Shown piece by piece: positions 33,446 to 45,001 of a DNA stretch of 64,000 nucleotides. Source of the DNA: Knufia peltigerae. Its lineage: Eukaryota > Ascomycota > Eurotiomycetes > Chaetothyriales > Trichomeriaceae. The position numbers were made by a program, and so were the translations under genes. The stretch is taken from assembly GCA_030247855.1 (NCBI GenBank), contig JAPDRN010000001.1:310001-374000 (forward strand), in the 5' to 3' direction. Numbering within the stretch: position 1 is the stretch's first letter; each line of letters starts with the position of its first letter. Below the pieces are notes generated by a model. That model did not search any database, was not told the DNA's origin, and worked only from the letters and a program-made list of their open reading frames with translations.

Positions 33446-34040
33446 TGTTGTATCTGATTTAATTGCGGGTAGCCGATTAAGTTTCGAAGGGATGTATCAA
33501 GTTCCCGATGAGAGATTCAACTTTTTTGTTGGCCTTGAAATCTCACCCTTTATATCTGGTTGAGTATTCTGAAGGAGCATAAAAGGGCACGAGGCAGCAT
33601 CGCACTGCAAACTCACTCCCGAAGACCGGGGCGGACAGAGATCAACCGATGCTGTGGCCTCATAGACATGGGTCTCGTCGCTCGATTGTCCCCAATGCGA
33701 TAGTCAACTCTCGGCTGGGACGTCGGCAGGGTCGGTTACGGAGGGAGGTGCTGACAAGGCCCTTACCTGGGGACCCCACGAACGGTTCCACACCAAATCT
33801 CCATGGCCCGGGGATGGCGAATGTTTCCTGTATGGAGGCGGAGACATCGTTTACTTGAGTTTACAAGACTTTTCGTCTTCCTGATAAACCAACTAACCCT
33901 GGTTCGCCAGGACTGCAGGATCACCGACGTCTGCTTCTCTCTCTGTTCGTTCACATCCTTCTAAGGGCTTCGCTTCAAGACAGCAGCTTCCTCGTCGTTC
34001 AGGTCTCTTCAGTTTCGCTCCGTCGCGAGGATCAGACGAG
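33446..34040. promoter_or_regulatory. Bidirectional promoter region, dioxygenase / MFS transporter
   Basis: Both genes start outward from this 595-bp segment. It holds the TATA candidate at 33549-33554 (minus strand). Shared control of the two genes is plausible but inferred only from position. Confidence 0.45.
33549..33554 (-). promoter_or_regulatory. Candidate TATA box of the dioxygenase gene
   Basis: TATAAA reads on the minus strand about 105 nt before the dioxygenase ATG. Confidence 0.4.
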
Positions 34041-36076
34041 ATGAGACGTTCGGACTGGCATGCGGTCACGCCGTACATGCTTTATTGCTGTTTTGTCTTC
34101 AACGCAGGTAATGTGTTGTTTGGAATGTACGGCCTGAAACTTGTCTCTGTTCCACCATAGATCTGCTGAGTGCTGACAAGCCAGACAGAGACGTTGCATC
34201 CTTTGGATCTTTGCAGACTCTCCCGAGCTTTTTGCACCAATTCGGGCAGCTCAATAGCAAAGGAGAATATGCGCTTTCCACTCAGAGGAAGAGCATCCTG
34301 AACTCAGGCGAGTTCTCCCTTCCTGTCGAGGGCAGTTGCTCGGAGAAGCTTTCCATTGACTGTGTCTAGTGAACTGGACTGGAAAACTGGTCGGATGTGC
34401 CATTTTCGAGCCTCTCGTGGAGAATCTTGGATTTAGAAAGACCATCTACATTCTTTCCATAATACAGATCGTCGCAGTTACGCGTGAGCATACAAAGCCA
34501 TCCGATTTGAAATGCCCTCTGGAGAAGTCTGACCACATCAGTTCTACTTTCTTCCAATAGCTGGATTCAATTCTGTGTCGGCCGAGTTCTTGCTTACCTC
34601 GCTGTCGGCATCGTCGAACCTACCATCCCCATGTACCAAGCCGAGATGGCACCGGCCGCTCTTCGTGGATTCTTTGCGGGCAATGTCCAGGTTCTTGTAC
34701 ATCTCGGAAGCATCTGGGGCGCTGGAATGAGTCGCGCATATGCCTACGAGCAAGGGAAAAGGGGATGGATGGTCCCTGTTTCTATGCAGATGATCCCAGC
34801 TGTCTTACTTCTCATCTTTACACCGTTTTGTATCGAGTCGCCCCGGTGGCTGCTCGCTCACGGCCGCAAAGTACGTCTCCTTCCTTTTTGAGCTTTCCTG
34901 AACTTGGACACGAGCTGATGGGTGCCATATTTGCAGGACGAGGCCTTGAAAGCGATGAACCGCGTAAGGCCTCGAGCTTACGAGGAGAGTGGGAGGACTG
35001 CCCGTGAAATCGACGCCATCGAGCAGGCCATCGCAGAGAGCAGGTCGATGAATCAGGGTTCATGGCTTGACTTGTTCAACAGGAAGTATTTGAGACGCAC
35101 AATTGTACGTGTCTCATGGCAGATGGTCAAGCGATCTGGCCATCTATGGCTGACCAAATGCAGATTGTCACGCTCATGTTTTTCTTCCAACAAACCACAG
35201 GTCAGCAATTCGCAAACTCCTATGGCCCTACGTATGTTCCACACTGGCCCAATATCATTGAATTGGAGAGGCTTACACTCTATATAGATTCTTCAAATCC
35301 ATGGGTCTCGCCCCGGACCGTTTGTTCGCTTACTCTATCCTTATTCCACTTGCTGGTCTATGCGGTTGCATCATTGCCGTATTAACAACCGACACTATCG
35401 GCCGTCGCACGCTCTGTTACATTGGTGCCGCTCTTGCTACCATGTTTGGAGCCCTCATCGGGTCCGTCGGCTCCAAACCAGGAGCTGACAACAACACGAC
35501 AGACAGCAATGTTGTCATTGCTTCCGTGATCCTCCTGAATGGTGTCTGTAAGCTCGGTGTGGCAAGCCAGTGTTGGCTCGTCGGCTCCGAGATTGGCGGA
35601 ATTCAGATGCGAAAGAAGTTGATGGGCTGGGGCGTTGCTATAGACGTCCTTGCTGCATTCTTGGTAACTTTCTTTACGCCATACCTTCAAGCTGGACCTC
35701 ATGTGCAGCTGGGTGCCAAGGTGGGTTACGTCTTCATGGGATTGGCGGCCTTGTCTTTCTTCTTCTTCGTTCTGTTCATGCCGGAGCTCAAAGGCCGGTC
35801 GCTGGAAGAGGTTGACGAGCTCTTTGAGGTGAGAGACTCCCATCTTCTTAATCGATAAGAACGTAATTAGCTGACAATATCTTTCAGCGGAAATTATGGG
35901 CGTGGCAGTTCAGTAAGGCGAAGACGTACGGAACCGGAAACCAGGTCACTCTGATCGAAGATAATGGCCAGGAGCTCTCGGTGGAGGCTGGAAAAGAACA
36001 AGTCACGGCAATGCATGTCGATCATGCTGAAAATACGCAGCCAGAGAATTCGGGCGAGAAAAACCAAGACGTGTAG
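34041..36076 (+). CDS. MFS sugar-transporter-family permease
   Basis: Twelve-helix proton-linked sugar porter family member. Eight exons are needed; confident ones are 34041-34126, 34189-34307, 34370 onward, about 34541-34870, 34937-35104 and 35289-35828, ending 35888-36076. Joining gives NVLFGIDVASFGSLQTLPSF. The second intron (34308-34369) is GC-AG with donor gcgagt; no GT donor keeps the frame. Family motifs: VGRVLAYLAVGIVEPTIPMY, ESPRWLLAHGRK, FFFQQTTGQQFANSYGPT, DTIGRRTLCYIG and PELKGRSLEEVDELF. The subfamily resembles fungal sugar/quinate/alpha-glucoside porters; no narrower substrate is claimed. The start MRRSDWHAV is chosen because the frame closes upstream. Confidence 0.9.
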
Positions 36077-36445
36077 GCGGTGACGCCGGCGAGAACAGAC
36101 AAATATATGAGCGTTCTTCCTTGCGTGTTATCAATCCTCGTACAGTCCAATGGACCGTCGCCTTTGAGACAACTTTCCTTGCTTCGTCCTCCGTCCATGT
36201 CAAGGTGAGGCCTTTGTCCTCGATCGTATGAGTTCGGTTCAGGAAACATGACGAGCCCCTAAGATGCGACAGTTCCGCGGCCTGCACACTATGGTTCCCG
36301 AAGATGGCCGAGACAATACCCCATAGTATATCTTCCTCAAACTGTCTTAAATAATACTTCGTATCGAGGGAGGCTCTTTTCTTCGTCTATGAACACTTTA
36401 AGGTTATCGTCGCTCCAGATGTACGCCGCAAGGAGTATGAGAGCC

Positions 36446-37455
36446 CTATTCTACACGCAACCTGATCTTGAGCAGGTCCTTATCCATGATCTCGTCCTTC
36501 TTGGCCAACAATTCGTTCACATCCCAGTTCACGCTGATATATCGATCGGCAAGCCTGTCACATATTTGAATCAGCATTGTACGGGGTATACAGTCACATA
36601 TCGCCACAGCTCTCAGCAAAGCAGGGACATGTCCTTACCATTCTCTTCGCTCTTTGGTGAGCCACACAAATGAGTCTCCAGCGAGTTCGGGCTTGTCGTT
36701 CAAGAAGCCATGCGTCTCTTTTGGCATGTTCTGCGCCAGCTCCGTCATGACTCCGCCGGGGTGAATGCCATACGCCAAAAGGCCCTGGTTCCCATACTCG
36801 GCCATGAGAAAATCGTTCAGTCGCAGAACGGTCGTCTTCGTGCTCTGGTATGCCGACAGGCCTGGTCTGGTGCCGAGCGCCCCGATGCTCGACGTCACGA
36901 TGATGGTCTTGTCCTTGCTCTTCAGGACCAACGGCAGGAATGATCGTGTCATGAGGTAGACCGCCTTGACGTTGATCTCGTACACGTACCACCATTCGTC
37001 CGGGTCACTGTCGCCCATGAGCTGAGATTTCTCCAGGTAGCCGGCGTTGTTGATCAAGATGTCGATGCTGCCGAATCTGGACTCCACTTCCTTGGCGGCT
37101 TTCTCGACCTGTGCTCGGTCTGTGGCATCGACGGTCAGGCATAGAACCTTGGGCGGTGTACGGCCGGCCGCCTTTGCTTTCTCGAGCAATTCCTTTTCGA
37201 GAGAGGACAGATCAGAACGTGCGAGAAGGACGATGCCAGATGCACCAGCCTTGGCGAATGATAACGCTGTCGCCCTGCCAATACCTTTGCTGGCGCCGGT
37301 GATCAGGACAATCTTGCCGCTCAAGTCGGCTTGTGAAGGATCTATTGCCGGGTATGTATCATGGTGGGAGGTCGCCACAAAATTAATTCCTGCTTGTATG
37401 AGTTATTAGCTTTGTAAAGGCAGGATCGGCTCGTACCCATTGAAGGATCCATCAT
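36446..37455 (-). CDS. Short-chain dehydrogenase/reductase
   Basis: 292-residue classical SDR. The cofactor motif is TGASKGIGRA, with NNAG (INNAGYLE), catalytic Ser in IVTSSIGALG and YQSTK for the Tyr-Lys pair. Three exons: a 19-nt first exon 37455-37437 (MMDPSM plus one base), 37389-36639 and 36554-36446. The main frame lacks an in-frame ATG at its 5' end and begins at GTG, so the micro first exon is needed. Its intron is 47 nt with a clear branch-like gctaataac. The last exon supplies the end LADRYISVNWDVNELL. It is convergent with the sugar-type transporter and completes the metabolic cluster. Substrate unknown. Confidence 0.9.
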
Positions 37456-39233
37456 TTGTGATTTGCCACGTTCCTTTCTCAGGTCACAATTGACAGGAAT
37501 ATTATGCTGGAAAAAAGACGAGTAAGGGATGATGATAGGGAGCAGAATTGAACGCTTGACAGTACTCCCAAATAAATTCACATGAAACCTTTAATGTCGA
37601 GACGATCGGTGTGGAATATATATCTTAATTAGCTATCGGCAGTTGAATATGGAGAGCGAGTAGCTACGTCAGGATTCACAGGAAAATGCCCCATCAACAT
37701 ATCGCTCCCACAGATTTGTACGGAGTAGATAGTTGTTATTCCCGGAGTTCCATGTCCATTGCTAGGACCAAGATCCATCCTGCGCCGGTTATAACGGATT
37801 CGTTGCCTCCTGCCCGATATGTATTAGTGGCGTTTTCCCTGAGATCTTGAAGTCTCAGATGAGTTTAAAGCAACTGCAACGCCTAAACTAAAGTTTCGTG
37901 CCCTTCTCTTTTCCACTCGCTTATTCTCTCGCTCTCAAAATGCTCAGCATCGATACTCTCGATTATCTATAAAATGTTATACATTGATTGTGTGAGATCC
38001 TTGACCTCCATGGATGACTTCTTGGTGGGTTTGCTTGCGCACCGCCAAGATCGGTCTTTTGGCAGCCTTGCTCCTGTCAGGTGGTGAGACCTTTCAGCCT
38101 TGTCAAATGACCGACAGCGAAAAAAGGGATCTAGATGGCTTGAGAGTCTTCATGATCAAGACAGAGAGCCATGTTCGAATCCCGCTCTGATCGCTTTGGA
38201 TGATTAAATCACCAGAAACCTATTCATTTGACGCTGCAATCAGCAACTGCTTTGACTTGGAGGTTTATTGCATTCATCTCTGGCTCCCTGAGGGTAGGCC
38301 AGTTCTGATGTTTGCCGAAGACTTTCTGAACGAGAGAATGCATGCGGCATGAATGTCTGAATATCTAGCAGAGCTCTCAAACTTGTTTCCTTGTACTTCG
38401 GCCGGCTACTCTCCACAGTGCGCTGACCATTCCGTAAACTATAATGTCACAGTGTCAAGGTAAGGCATGAACGACTTGAAGCAGGGAAGAACTTGTTCGA
38501 GTTGATACATTAATGGTGTGTGTTCACTTCTGGAAATGGATTCTTGAGCTGATACTCACCACCACAGTCTTCACCACGCGGACTGCCTTTTTTTTCCCGC
38601 GACCCCTTCACAGTTTATCACCACCACCACACAGGAAGGCAGTTCAAGTCGCGCCATGACCAAAAAAAGAAGTCATTTTTTTCAACCGGCAAAACTCTAA
38701 CCTCAAGGCCAACCACACGTTGAGTGGTTGACGTTGAGGTCGAGGGAAATCCTTTTGAGAGGATTTTTTCCGTGGTATCGCCAGGTTACTCCCCAACTTG
38801 GTCATTCACGAGTAGAATGCCATGAAAGCTGGGGAACACCTCATCCTACCGGGATCATCGGTGTCAGGGCCTTGTCTCTAGGATTCGCGGCTTGGCCCAA
38901 GTAAACTGCCTCATGTCTGGTGAAATCCCCTTACGCCATCCGACCCCCGGTGGGTCAGGTGACACGGGTAGCCACGAGGAATTGTTGGGGGATATTCAAC
39001 TTTTTGAAAATATAACCCCTTGAATATTCAAACTGTTGTGCTTGAAGGCCCCCATTGGCCTCTAGGAGTCAGTAAGTGAAGCAAAGTGGCCCCCAAGCAA
39101 CCATTAAGGATGATTCTACCAGTGAATGCGCTGCTCAAACGCGTCTACATACAATAGATTTCTCGCGTCCATAGCGATATGAATTCTTGCCTCTCCATGG
39201 AACCGGGAAACCCTCACAATCCAAGCCTTCGCA
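37456..39233. other. Intergenic region with a tRNA-like fragment
   Basis: 1.8 kb with no protein-coding gene supported. It contains the tRNA-like element at 38128-38192 and a C/A-rich stretch near 38560-38640. Confidence 0.5.
38128..38192 (+). pseudogene. Truncated tRNA-like element
   Basis: A strong B-box (GTTCGAATCCC at 38173-38183) and an A-box-like TGGCTTGAGAG lie 37 nt apart. The outer ends GATC/GATC pair. The anticodon arm is not standard and the whole is about 10 nt short of a tRNA. Probably a relic or a chance Pol III-like element. Confidence 0.3.
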
Positions 39234-41084
39234 ATGTTTCAATCCCTGACGAGGAGGCTGTACAGGTTGCCGTCGTCTCCCTTTCCGGGCATCATCGCTT
39301 GCGTATTGCTCTTGTGTATCTACATTCTTGTGTCCAAGACGTCGTTCATATCTACTCAAAATGGCTCTTTCAATACCTTGTGGTACTACAGGGCAGCCGC
39401 GACTCGATACATGGCTTTGCATTCAACGTTTATTGACGCTGGTCATCCTCACATGCACGTATGTCTTTCCACCTCTTCATCCAAGCATTGGTATTGACTT
39501 GTGAATAGTGGGTTGGCCGTTGGACCTCGACATCAGACGGGCGCAGACGAGATGCCGCGTTTCCAGGTCAGTGTGAACGCCTGGTATGGTAGTGATTAGA
39601 CAGCAGCTGATCCGTATCAAGGCTCATCTGTCGAGATAATCATCACCAATACCAGGTCAATCTCCCTATCTCTCAACAACGCTGTCTCCTCGTCGAAACG
39701 ACCGGTAGAAGATGCGGAACCCCATGATCTTGACCACATCGATTTGAGGCTCGCCACGTCCGATCATATCGCCTCTGAACCAGTCAACTTGGTTGTCCAG
39801 CTGAACGACACCTATACCACCTTCACGAATGCCAGAGCCATCGTCCCCGTCGCGAGCGATCTTGACCCTAGAAATAGATACCTACTCAGAGCGACGCATA
39901 TGGGAGGGCCGAATTTGACCGGCCGGGTTCTCGAGTTCAATGGAATCTGGGTGGAAAAGCTCACTGAGCATCCCGAGACACAGCCTGCACACCCCTCGAA
40001 CAATGCTAAAAATATTTCATCCAGAGAGAGGATGGAGGAAGCTCAGACTGTACAAGTTGCGACGAAAAGGACAATTGAGATCCTCACTTCCGAAATATCA
40101 TTCTGTCCCATCTCGAAGAAGGAAAACCAAGACACTATGATCAACAGAGCCAGTGTCTGGTATGATCAGCTAGGATCTACACACAACATTGATGCCATCA
40201 CCATGTCCACCAAAGACTTACGTCTATTACCCTCCTCCGATGAGATGCGTGCCACCGTCTCACACCTCTTCTTCCGTTCTGGTCCTCCGGGAACAACCCT
40301 CTTCGCCCGTCCGTGGACCTTTACGACCTACAGTCCGTCCGTACTGATCCTACAACTGGGCTTGGACGAGTTTACCACGTTTTTCGCAGACCCAGAGAAT
40401 CGCAACACCCGCTCGCGAGAGCATTTCATCAACGAATTTGTCAACGCGTACGTCAAATTTCTCAAGGCGATCCGGAGAACGGCATACCCGTTCAATTCAG
40501 AATCTCTCTCTTCTGCTCGGAGAAACGCAATTGACGATCCGACTTACATCTCAAACTCGGCACCTTCGACGTTGCCGATATTCCTCATCGCCCCCTTTTC
40601 CTCTTCAGGGCACCTCGTCACCAAGAAAACCCGCCTCGACCGGATCATCAACGACGCCCTGTCGCGCGTGGCTCAAGTCGCACTCGCGGACGGTGACGTG
40701 TCGACCTTTTGGATAGACACCACGGGCTGGCTGGACCGCAAGAGAGATTTCGTCACGGCCACGCACGATGTCGGTGTCGAGTGTCAACTGCTGTTGAACC
40801 AAACCGGCACTTCACCACATCGGATGTTGAACCCTGCCGCAAACCTCAAGGTGTCCACGCTCTTGTGGGACCACATCTGCCCTTACATCGATCGCGACAA
40901 CAATGCCACGAGCACGACGAGCCAACAGAGGGCAAAGTGGTGCCCTTTCGATCGACGCAACAGGTACGTGGGCAACGTGTACCTCCCGCAGGACGTCGAG
41001 GTCGAACGGACCGTGCTGGAACGAAGGATCAATCGCATCAAACAACGATTCAAGATCGTCGGGACAGGGATCGTGATCGATTGA
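39234..41084 (+). CDS. Membrane-anchored SGNH/CE2-like protein, catalytic motif apparently lost
   Basis: 581 residues in three exons: 39234-39458, 39509-39566 and 39622-41084. A single membrane helix near the N-terminus (GIIACVLLLCIYILVSK, about 20-36) predicts a type II protein with a lumenal or external body. The N-terminal part reads WVGRWTSTSDGRRRD then FPGSSVEIIITNTRSISLSL, like the beta-sandwich that precedes SGNH esterase domains in carbohydrate esterase family 2. The later SVLILQLGLDEFTTF fits the strand before the usual GxND, but Asn-Asp is replaced by Asp-Glu. The expected GDS nucleophile is not seen (TSE at the likely place). Family assignment is moderate and inactivity is inferred. 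Confidence 0.65.
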
Positions 41085-41593
41085 CAACTTTTGTCTCCAA
41101 CCATCCATGACAGAATCGGCAGAGCCATCTCCGACGAACGTGGCTGCTTCCATCTTCATCCTAGGAGAGGGGAGAGAGTCAGACGGTGACCCAAATAACC
41201 CCTGGTTAGGTGGATTCCAAGGTAGCTATCTCGCGAAATATGCTGTCCGATGAAAGTTGGAAAGGAGACATAAATTCGGCCACGTCACGACGAGGTTGAA
41301 AAATTCACCAATTGTAAAGGCTATACACAACCAACCAAAGGGGATAGAAATACAATGCGTAAAGCTGAGAAGGATCGGACCGAAAAGGAGTCTTGTCTTG
41401 CACACTACATGAATGCCCCAGGTAGATCCCAAATACGCCCAGTGTCGATTCTGGCTATCCCGGCCAGCTCGTCATTTGCTTTTTGTCCCACGTATAATAA
41501 TTCATCACTCATCAAACCAGGGGACGTACCGAGCCCTCCGTCAAGGAAGAACGCCCATCTCTCAAGGCTTTCCTGTCAACAATCTATAGGACT
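41085..41593. other. Convergent intergenic region
   Basis: 509 bp between 3' ends. Nothing recognisable. Confidence 0.4.
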
Positions 41594-44320
41594 TTAGTCC
41601 TTCAACCCGCTGGCCCTGGTTCTTGACCCATCCGCCTCGTTGCTATCCTCTCCTTCCAGGGTGATGATCTTCTTACTCAGCAGCAACCTCAGCTCCGGCG
41701 TAATGACCTTCTCCTGGTCCTTTTCGGGGGCTTTGCCCCCCTTTGACGTCGGTCTACCCTGAGACATGGGCCTCGAGCTCTGACGTCCAGGGCTTCTCGA
41801 AGACCCTGCTGCGGCCGGATTGGGTCTGGTCGTATTTTGGGTGCTTTCACCATCACCGCCCTGCTTTGTACCAGAATCGGATTGACCCTGAGTCTGTCCA
41901 GGCGCGGGAAAAGCGTTGCGCCGATCCACCGCCTCCACCGTCTTCTCGAAACGTTTGAACAAGGCCTCGGCCCGGACCAAAGTCTCTTGCAGCTCGATAT
42001 GTCCACTCAGGTCATTGACGTACTTCAGGACCTCGTCAAAGTGCTCAAGATGATCCATGATGAAGTCGCGATGCTTCTCGAGGATAGCCACAGCGACGAA
42101 GAGGTGAAACTGTGAGCTGTAAAAATCCGTCCACAAACTCTCCCATAATCGCAACACGTCGGACCACTCGAATTCACGTTTATACCAAACCAGCAGCATG
42201 CGGAAGAAGAAGAAGAAGTTCGTGCTGTCGGCTGATTGGAGATGGAGGTACAGTTTCGGATCAAGGATTTGAACCATCTGGTCCAGGGTGGCCAGTTGTG
42301 CCCGCATGCCAGATTGGCTGCGGACGAAGTTTCGGTTCATGCGGCGCATGAAGCAGACAAAGGCCCAGAAAGCCAGGGCATCGTCTTGGAAGACGGCGTA
42401 GAGCGGAGACAGAAGATCAGACATGCCTTGAACATAGCCTAGATTCTGTGGATGAGGGTTTTGATTTTGGTATACACGTCGTGGAGACGATGAGGATGAA
42501 GGTTGATTCGAGGCGGCGACCGACGAAGATGGTGTATCGTACTCCAGATATGTGAGGAGCATATCTTTAAGCTGTTCCATGTGCACATTTGTGCCGGGAC
42601 CGTCGGCGTTGTAGAAGGGTGAAGTTGGGTCTGGATGAGGAATGTCCTCACCCGCAAAAAGTGGAATATGTCTATCGGTACGGTGGACATCTTTCTCTAC
42701 ATGGCGGATTGCAAGGTCAGTGGACAATCTGTCAGGAACTGGTCTCATAGCCACATGGAGGTAAGGTTCATGCTTACCGATGCGATTCTTTTGCTCCTTC
42801 CACCATTCTTCCTGTTCTGGAGTGGCTTCGTTATCAGCCATGCGTTCCCACCACGCTCCTTTTAGCTGGACGTATTCATCACGTTTGCCGTTCATGTATG
42901 TATGTCGTTCTTGTTCGGTGCTGTTCCAGTCATAAACACCGAGGAGGAAGGGCCAAGCCTCCTTACGGACGCCATCCTCTGCATCCAAACCACCGTGAAA
43001 TATACGTTCCTTCACCTCGTCGGCCGTGACCTGCAAGCTACCTTTGGCGTCGAAAAAGGATCTCCATTCGTCTAGATCAACCGGTCGACGTTTGCTGCCT
43101 GTCAAATCCATCCGACCGGCCTCCATCTCGAGGATTTCGAAATCGCCGACACTGGTTTCTTCAGAATCAAGAACATCTCTGGCGGTCCAAATGCGCTGTC
43201 TCTTCTCCCGGTCACTTTGCTCGGCGATACTCGCTGCCCATTTAGCGAGGTATAGCTTCGCACTATCATACTCATCCTGCCAAGTTTGGATCTCTGGGTT
43301 TTGCAGGATTCGACGCAACTGAGGTGGAAGATTCTTATTGTTGGCAAGGTCCTCCGCAGTGCGACGAGTGAAAGTGGTGACCTTGGATAGCTGCTCGAGG
43401 ATCTTCCACCTCGTTTCCTTCAAGGCCTTGGTCAAAGGATCCATTCCTGGTCCGGGAGGCTGCTTCTGCTGTTGGGAAGGCTTTTTCTGTTCTGAAGTGC
43501 TCTTGCCCCGTTGCCTTTGGTTCTCCATTGACTTTCGACCTTGTCCAAATCCAAGAAGGTCCTCTTCGGACGGGTCTATCAGATATATGGACGGCTCAGC
43601 CGTGCTCCGTTCGACCGTGACATATCGCTTGAGCCAGCGCAAGACTTCGTCTCCTCCCCAGTACAAATCCCCGGTTTCTCCAAAGGGATCGAAAGTCTCG
43701 CGGGCTCTCCTTCTCTTCTGAAGAATTGTGCTTTCGCATTCAGAGTCATGGAAAAACAAAGCCGGTAGACTTGAGCCAGCGCGAGTGTTGATAACAACAC
43801 TGCCGTACCACCACCCCAAACTCGGCGGTCGAACGTGGATCGAATATATACTTGAGAGAGGTAGTGAGAAGGCGTATGGGCCGACAGGCGATTCATCAAA
43901 CGTAGTTGCAAGAGGAAGAGGAGGCACTAGGTACGACTGCCTCGGCGGGGATTGGCCGTCTTTCATGTCGACTTTAACATATGTGCTTAGGTCATCTTGT
44001 GACAGAGCAGACTCCGGCACCCAAGCCAGCAGATAGGACGAGGAGTTGTTCTTCTTCTTGGACGAATCTGCAGAAGTCGGTCGTTCATCTGTGAGAGTCT
44101 GGGGGGACTTTTGCTGCACAAGGGCGATGAAGCCGGGAATGTTGTCCTTGGCCGATTTGGTAGGATGCACGTAGACTTTGCTTTTCGAGTATAGTAGTTT
44201 GACACCTCTTGAAAGGGATGTATGTGCTATTGTATTATATCCTCCCTCTTCGTCGTCCGAGACATCGTAGAATGAAGCAGAGGGAGAGGGAGGGTCTGGT
44301 TTCGAGGATGTTTCGGGCAT
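41594..44320 (-). CDS. GYP7: TBC-domain Rab GTPase-activating protein, Gyp7 type
   Basis: 908 residues from the ATG at 44318-44320 (MPETSSKP); the longer upstream frame begins at TTG. The N-terminal half has the Gyp7/TBC1D15 extension (KLLYSKSKVYVHPT, GFIALVQQ). The TBC domain runs from about residue 445 (ERIFHGGLD) to 780. The Arg finger is in VEKDVHRTDRHIP (about 543) and the Gln finger in YVQGMSDLLSP (about 628), so GAP activity is expected. Yeast Gyp7 turns off Ypt7 at the vacuole. The extreme C-terminus (PGQTQGQSD, SRSPGRQSSRPMSQ) is disordered. Single exon. Confidence 0.93.
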   Translation of the reverse strand: MPETSSKPDPPSPSASFYDVSDDEEGGYNTIAHTSLSRGVKLLYSKSKVYVHPTKSAKDNIPGFIALVQQKSPQTLTDERPTSADSSKKKNNSSSYLLAWVPESALSQDDLSTYVKVDMKDGQSPPRQSYLVPPLPLATTFDESPVGPYAFSLPLSSIYSIHVRPPSLGWWYGSVVINTRAGSSLPALFFHDSECESTILQKRRRARETFDPFGETGDLYWGGDEVLRWLKRYVTVERSTAEPSIYLIDPSEEDLLGFGQGRKSMENQRQRGKSTSEQKKPSQQQKQPPGPGMDPLTKALKETRWKILEQLSKVTTFTRRTAEDLANNKNLPPQLRRILQNPEIQTWQDEYDSAKLYLAKWAASIAEQSDREKRQRIWTARDVLDSEETSVGDFEILEMEAGRMDLTGSKRRPVDLDEWRSFFDAKGSLQVTADEVKERIFHGGLDAEDGVRKEAWPFLLGVYDWNSTEQERHTYMNGKRDEYVQLKGAWWERMADNEATPEQEEWWKEQKNRIGKHEPYLHVAMRPVPDRLSTDLAIRHVEKDVHRTDRHIPLFAGEDIPHPDPTSPFYNADGPGTNVHMEQLKDMLLTYLEYDTPSSSVAASNQPSSSSSPRRVYQNQNPHPQNLGYVQGMSDLLSPLYAVFQDDALAFWAFVCFMRRMNRNFVRSQSGMRAQLATLDQMVQILDPKLYLHLQSADSTNFFFFFRMLLVWYKREFEWSDVLRLWESLWTDFYSSQFHLFVAVAILEKHRDFIMDHLEHFDEVLKYVNDLSGHIELQETLVRAEALFKRFEKTVEAVDRRNAFPAPGQTQGQSDSGTKQGGDGESTQNTTRPNPAAAGSSRSPGRQSSRPMSQGRPTSKGGKAPEKDQEKVITPELRLLLSKKIITLEGEDSNEADGSRTRASGLKD

Positions 44321-45001
44321 GGCTGCTGGTTCGGGCTGTAGCTGATCTACCCGGTCATGCTTGTGCAAGGCGAGACTGTAGGATTGGAGTAATCTTGGAA
44401 GAAAGGATGTTCACACAGGTTATACATAAGATGATGGTGGTGGAGGTTGTGGTGGTGAGAAAGGTCGGATACAATTCCTGATGCCTGGGAGGGCGAGCGA
44501 AGGAGGTGACGTCGGCGTTGCCAGGCGCAGGTGACGATGATGGATCTGGATCATCTGGAGGGGCAACAATAATCCGCCCAAGGCTGAGCTGAGCTCCTCA
44601 AATCACGCCTCCGCATCTCGACCCTTATCAGATGTCGAAATAGGTAAATAGGCGTCACTCTCACAGCCACTGACCACCCAACTCTGCAGGCAGCATTTAC
44701 CCTAGGCATGAACCCGAAGAGCATTTTATTTGATTAATCCCTCACAGCAATAACAACATCAATCAATCAGTCAATCGTCGTAATCAGACTTTTGCTATAC
44801 ATGACTCGAGCCATTGTACAATGGCAGCACGAGTGAAGAGTAGAATACTAGACTACTAGAACAAAAATGCCTCCCTAATGAACAGTACTTTTCCCATCCG
44901 ATTCCTGATCCTTCCAACGCCGTGCTATGTCATTGACCTGTTATCTTAACCCATGATTCTCGCCATACTCCCAGTTGTTGTGAAAACCAACCCACCTCCC
45001 T
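44321..45001. other. Intergenic region, GYP7 promoter / TSC2 3' flank
   Basis: 681 bp with the GYP7 promoter and the tuberin 3' flank. Nothing else recognised. Confidence 0.4.

Noticed and set aside
33649..33858. Small plus-strand frame before the sugar-type transporter
   Set aside because: Lies in the divergent promoter and no splice joins it to the transporter frame.
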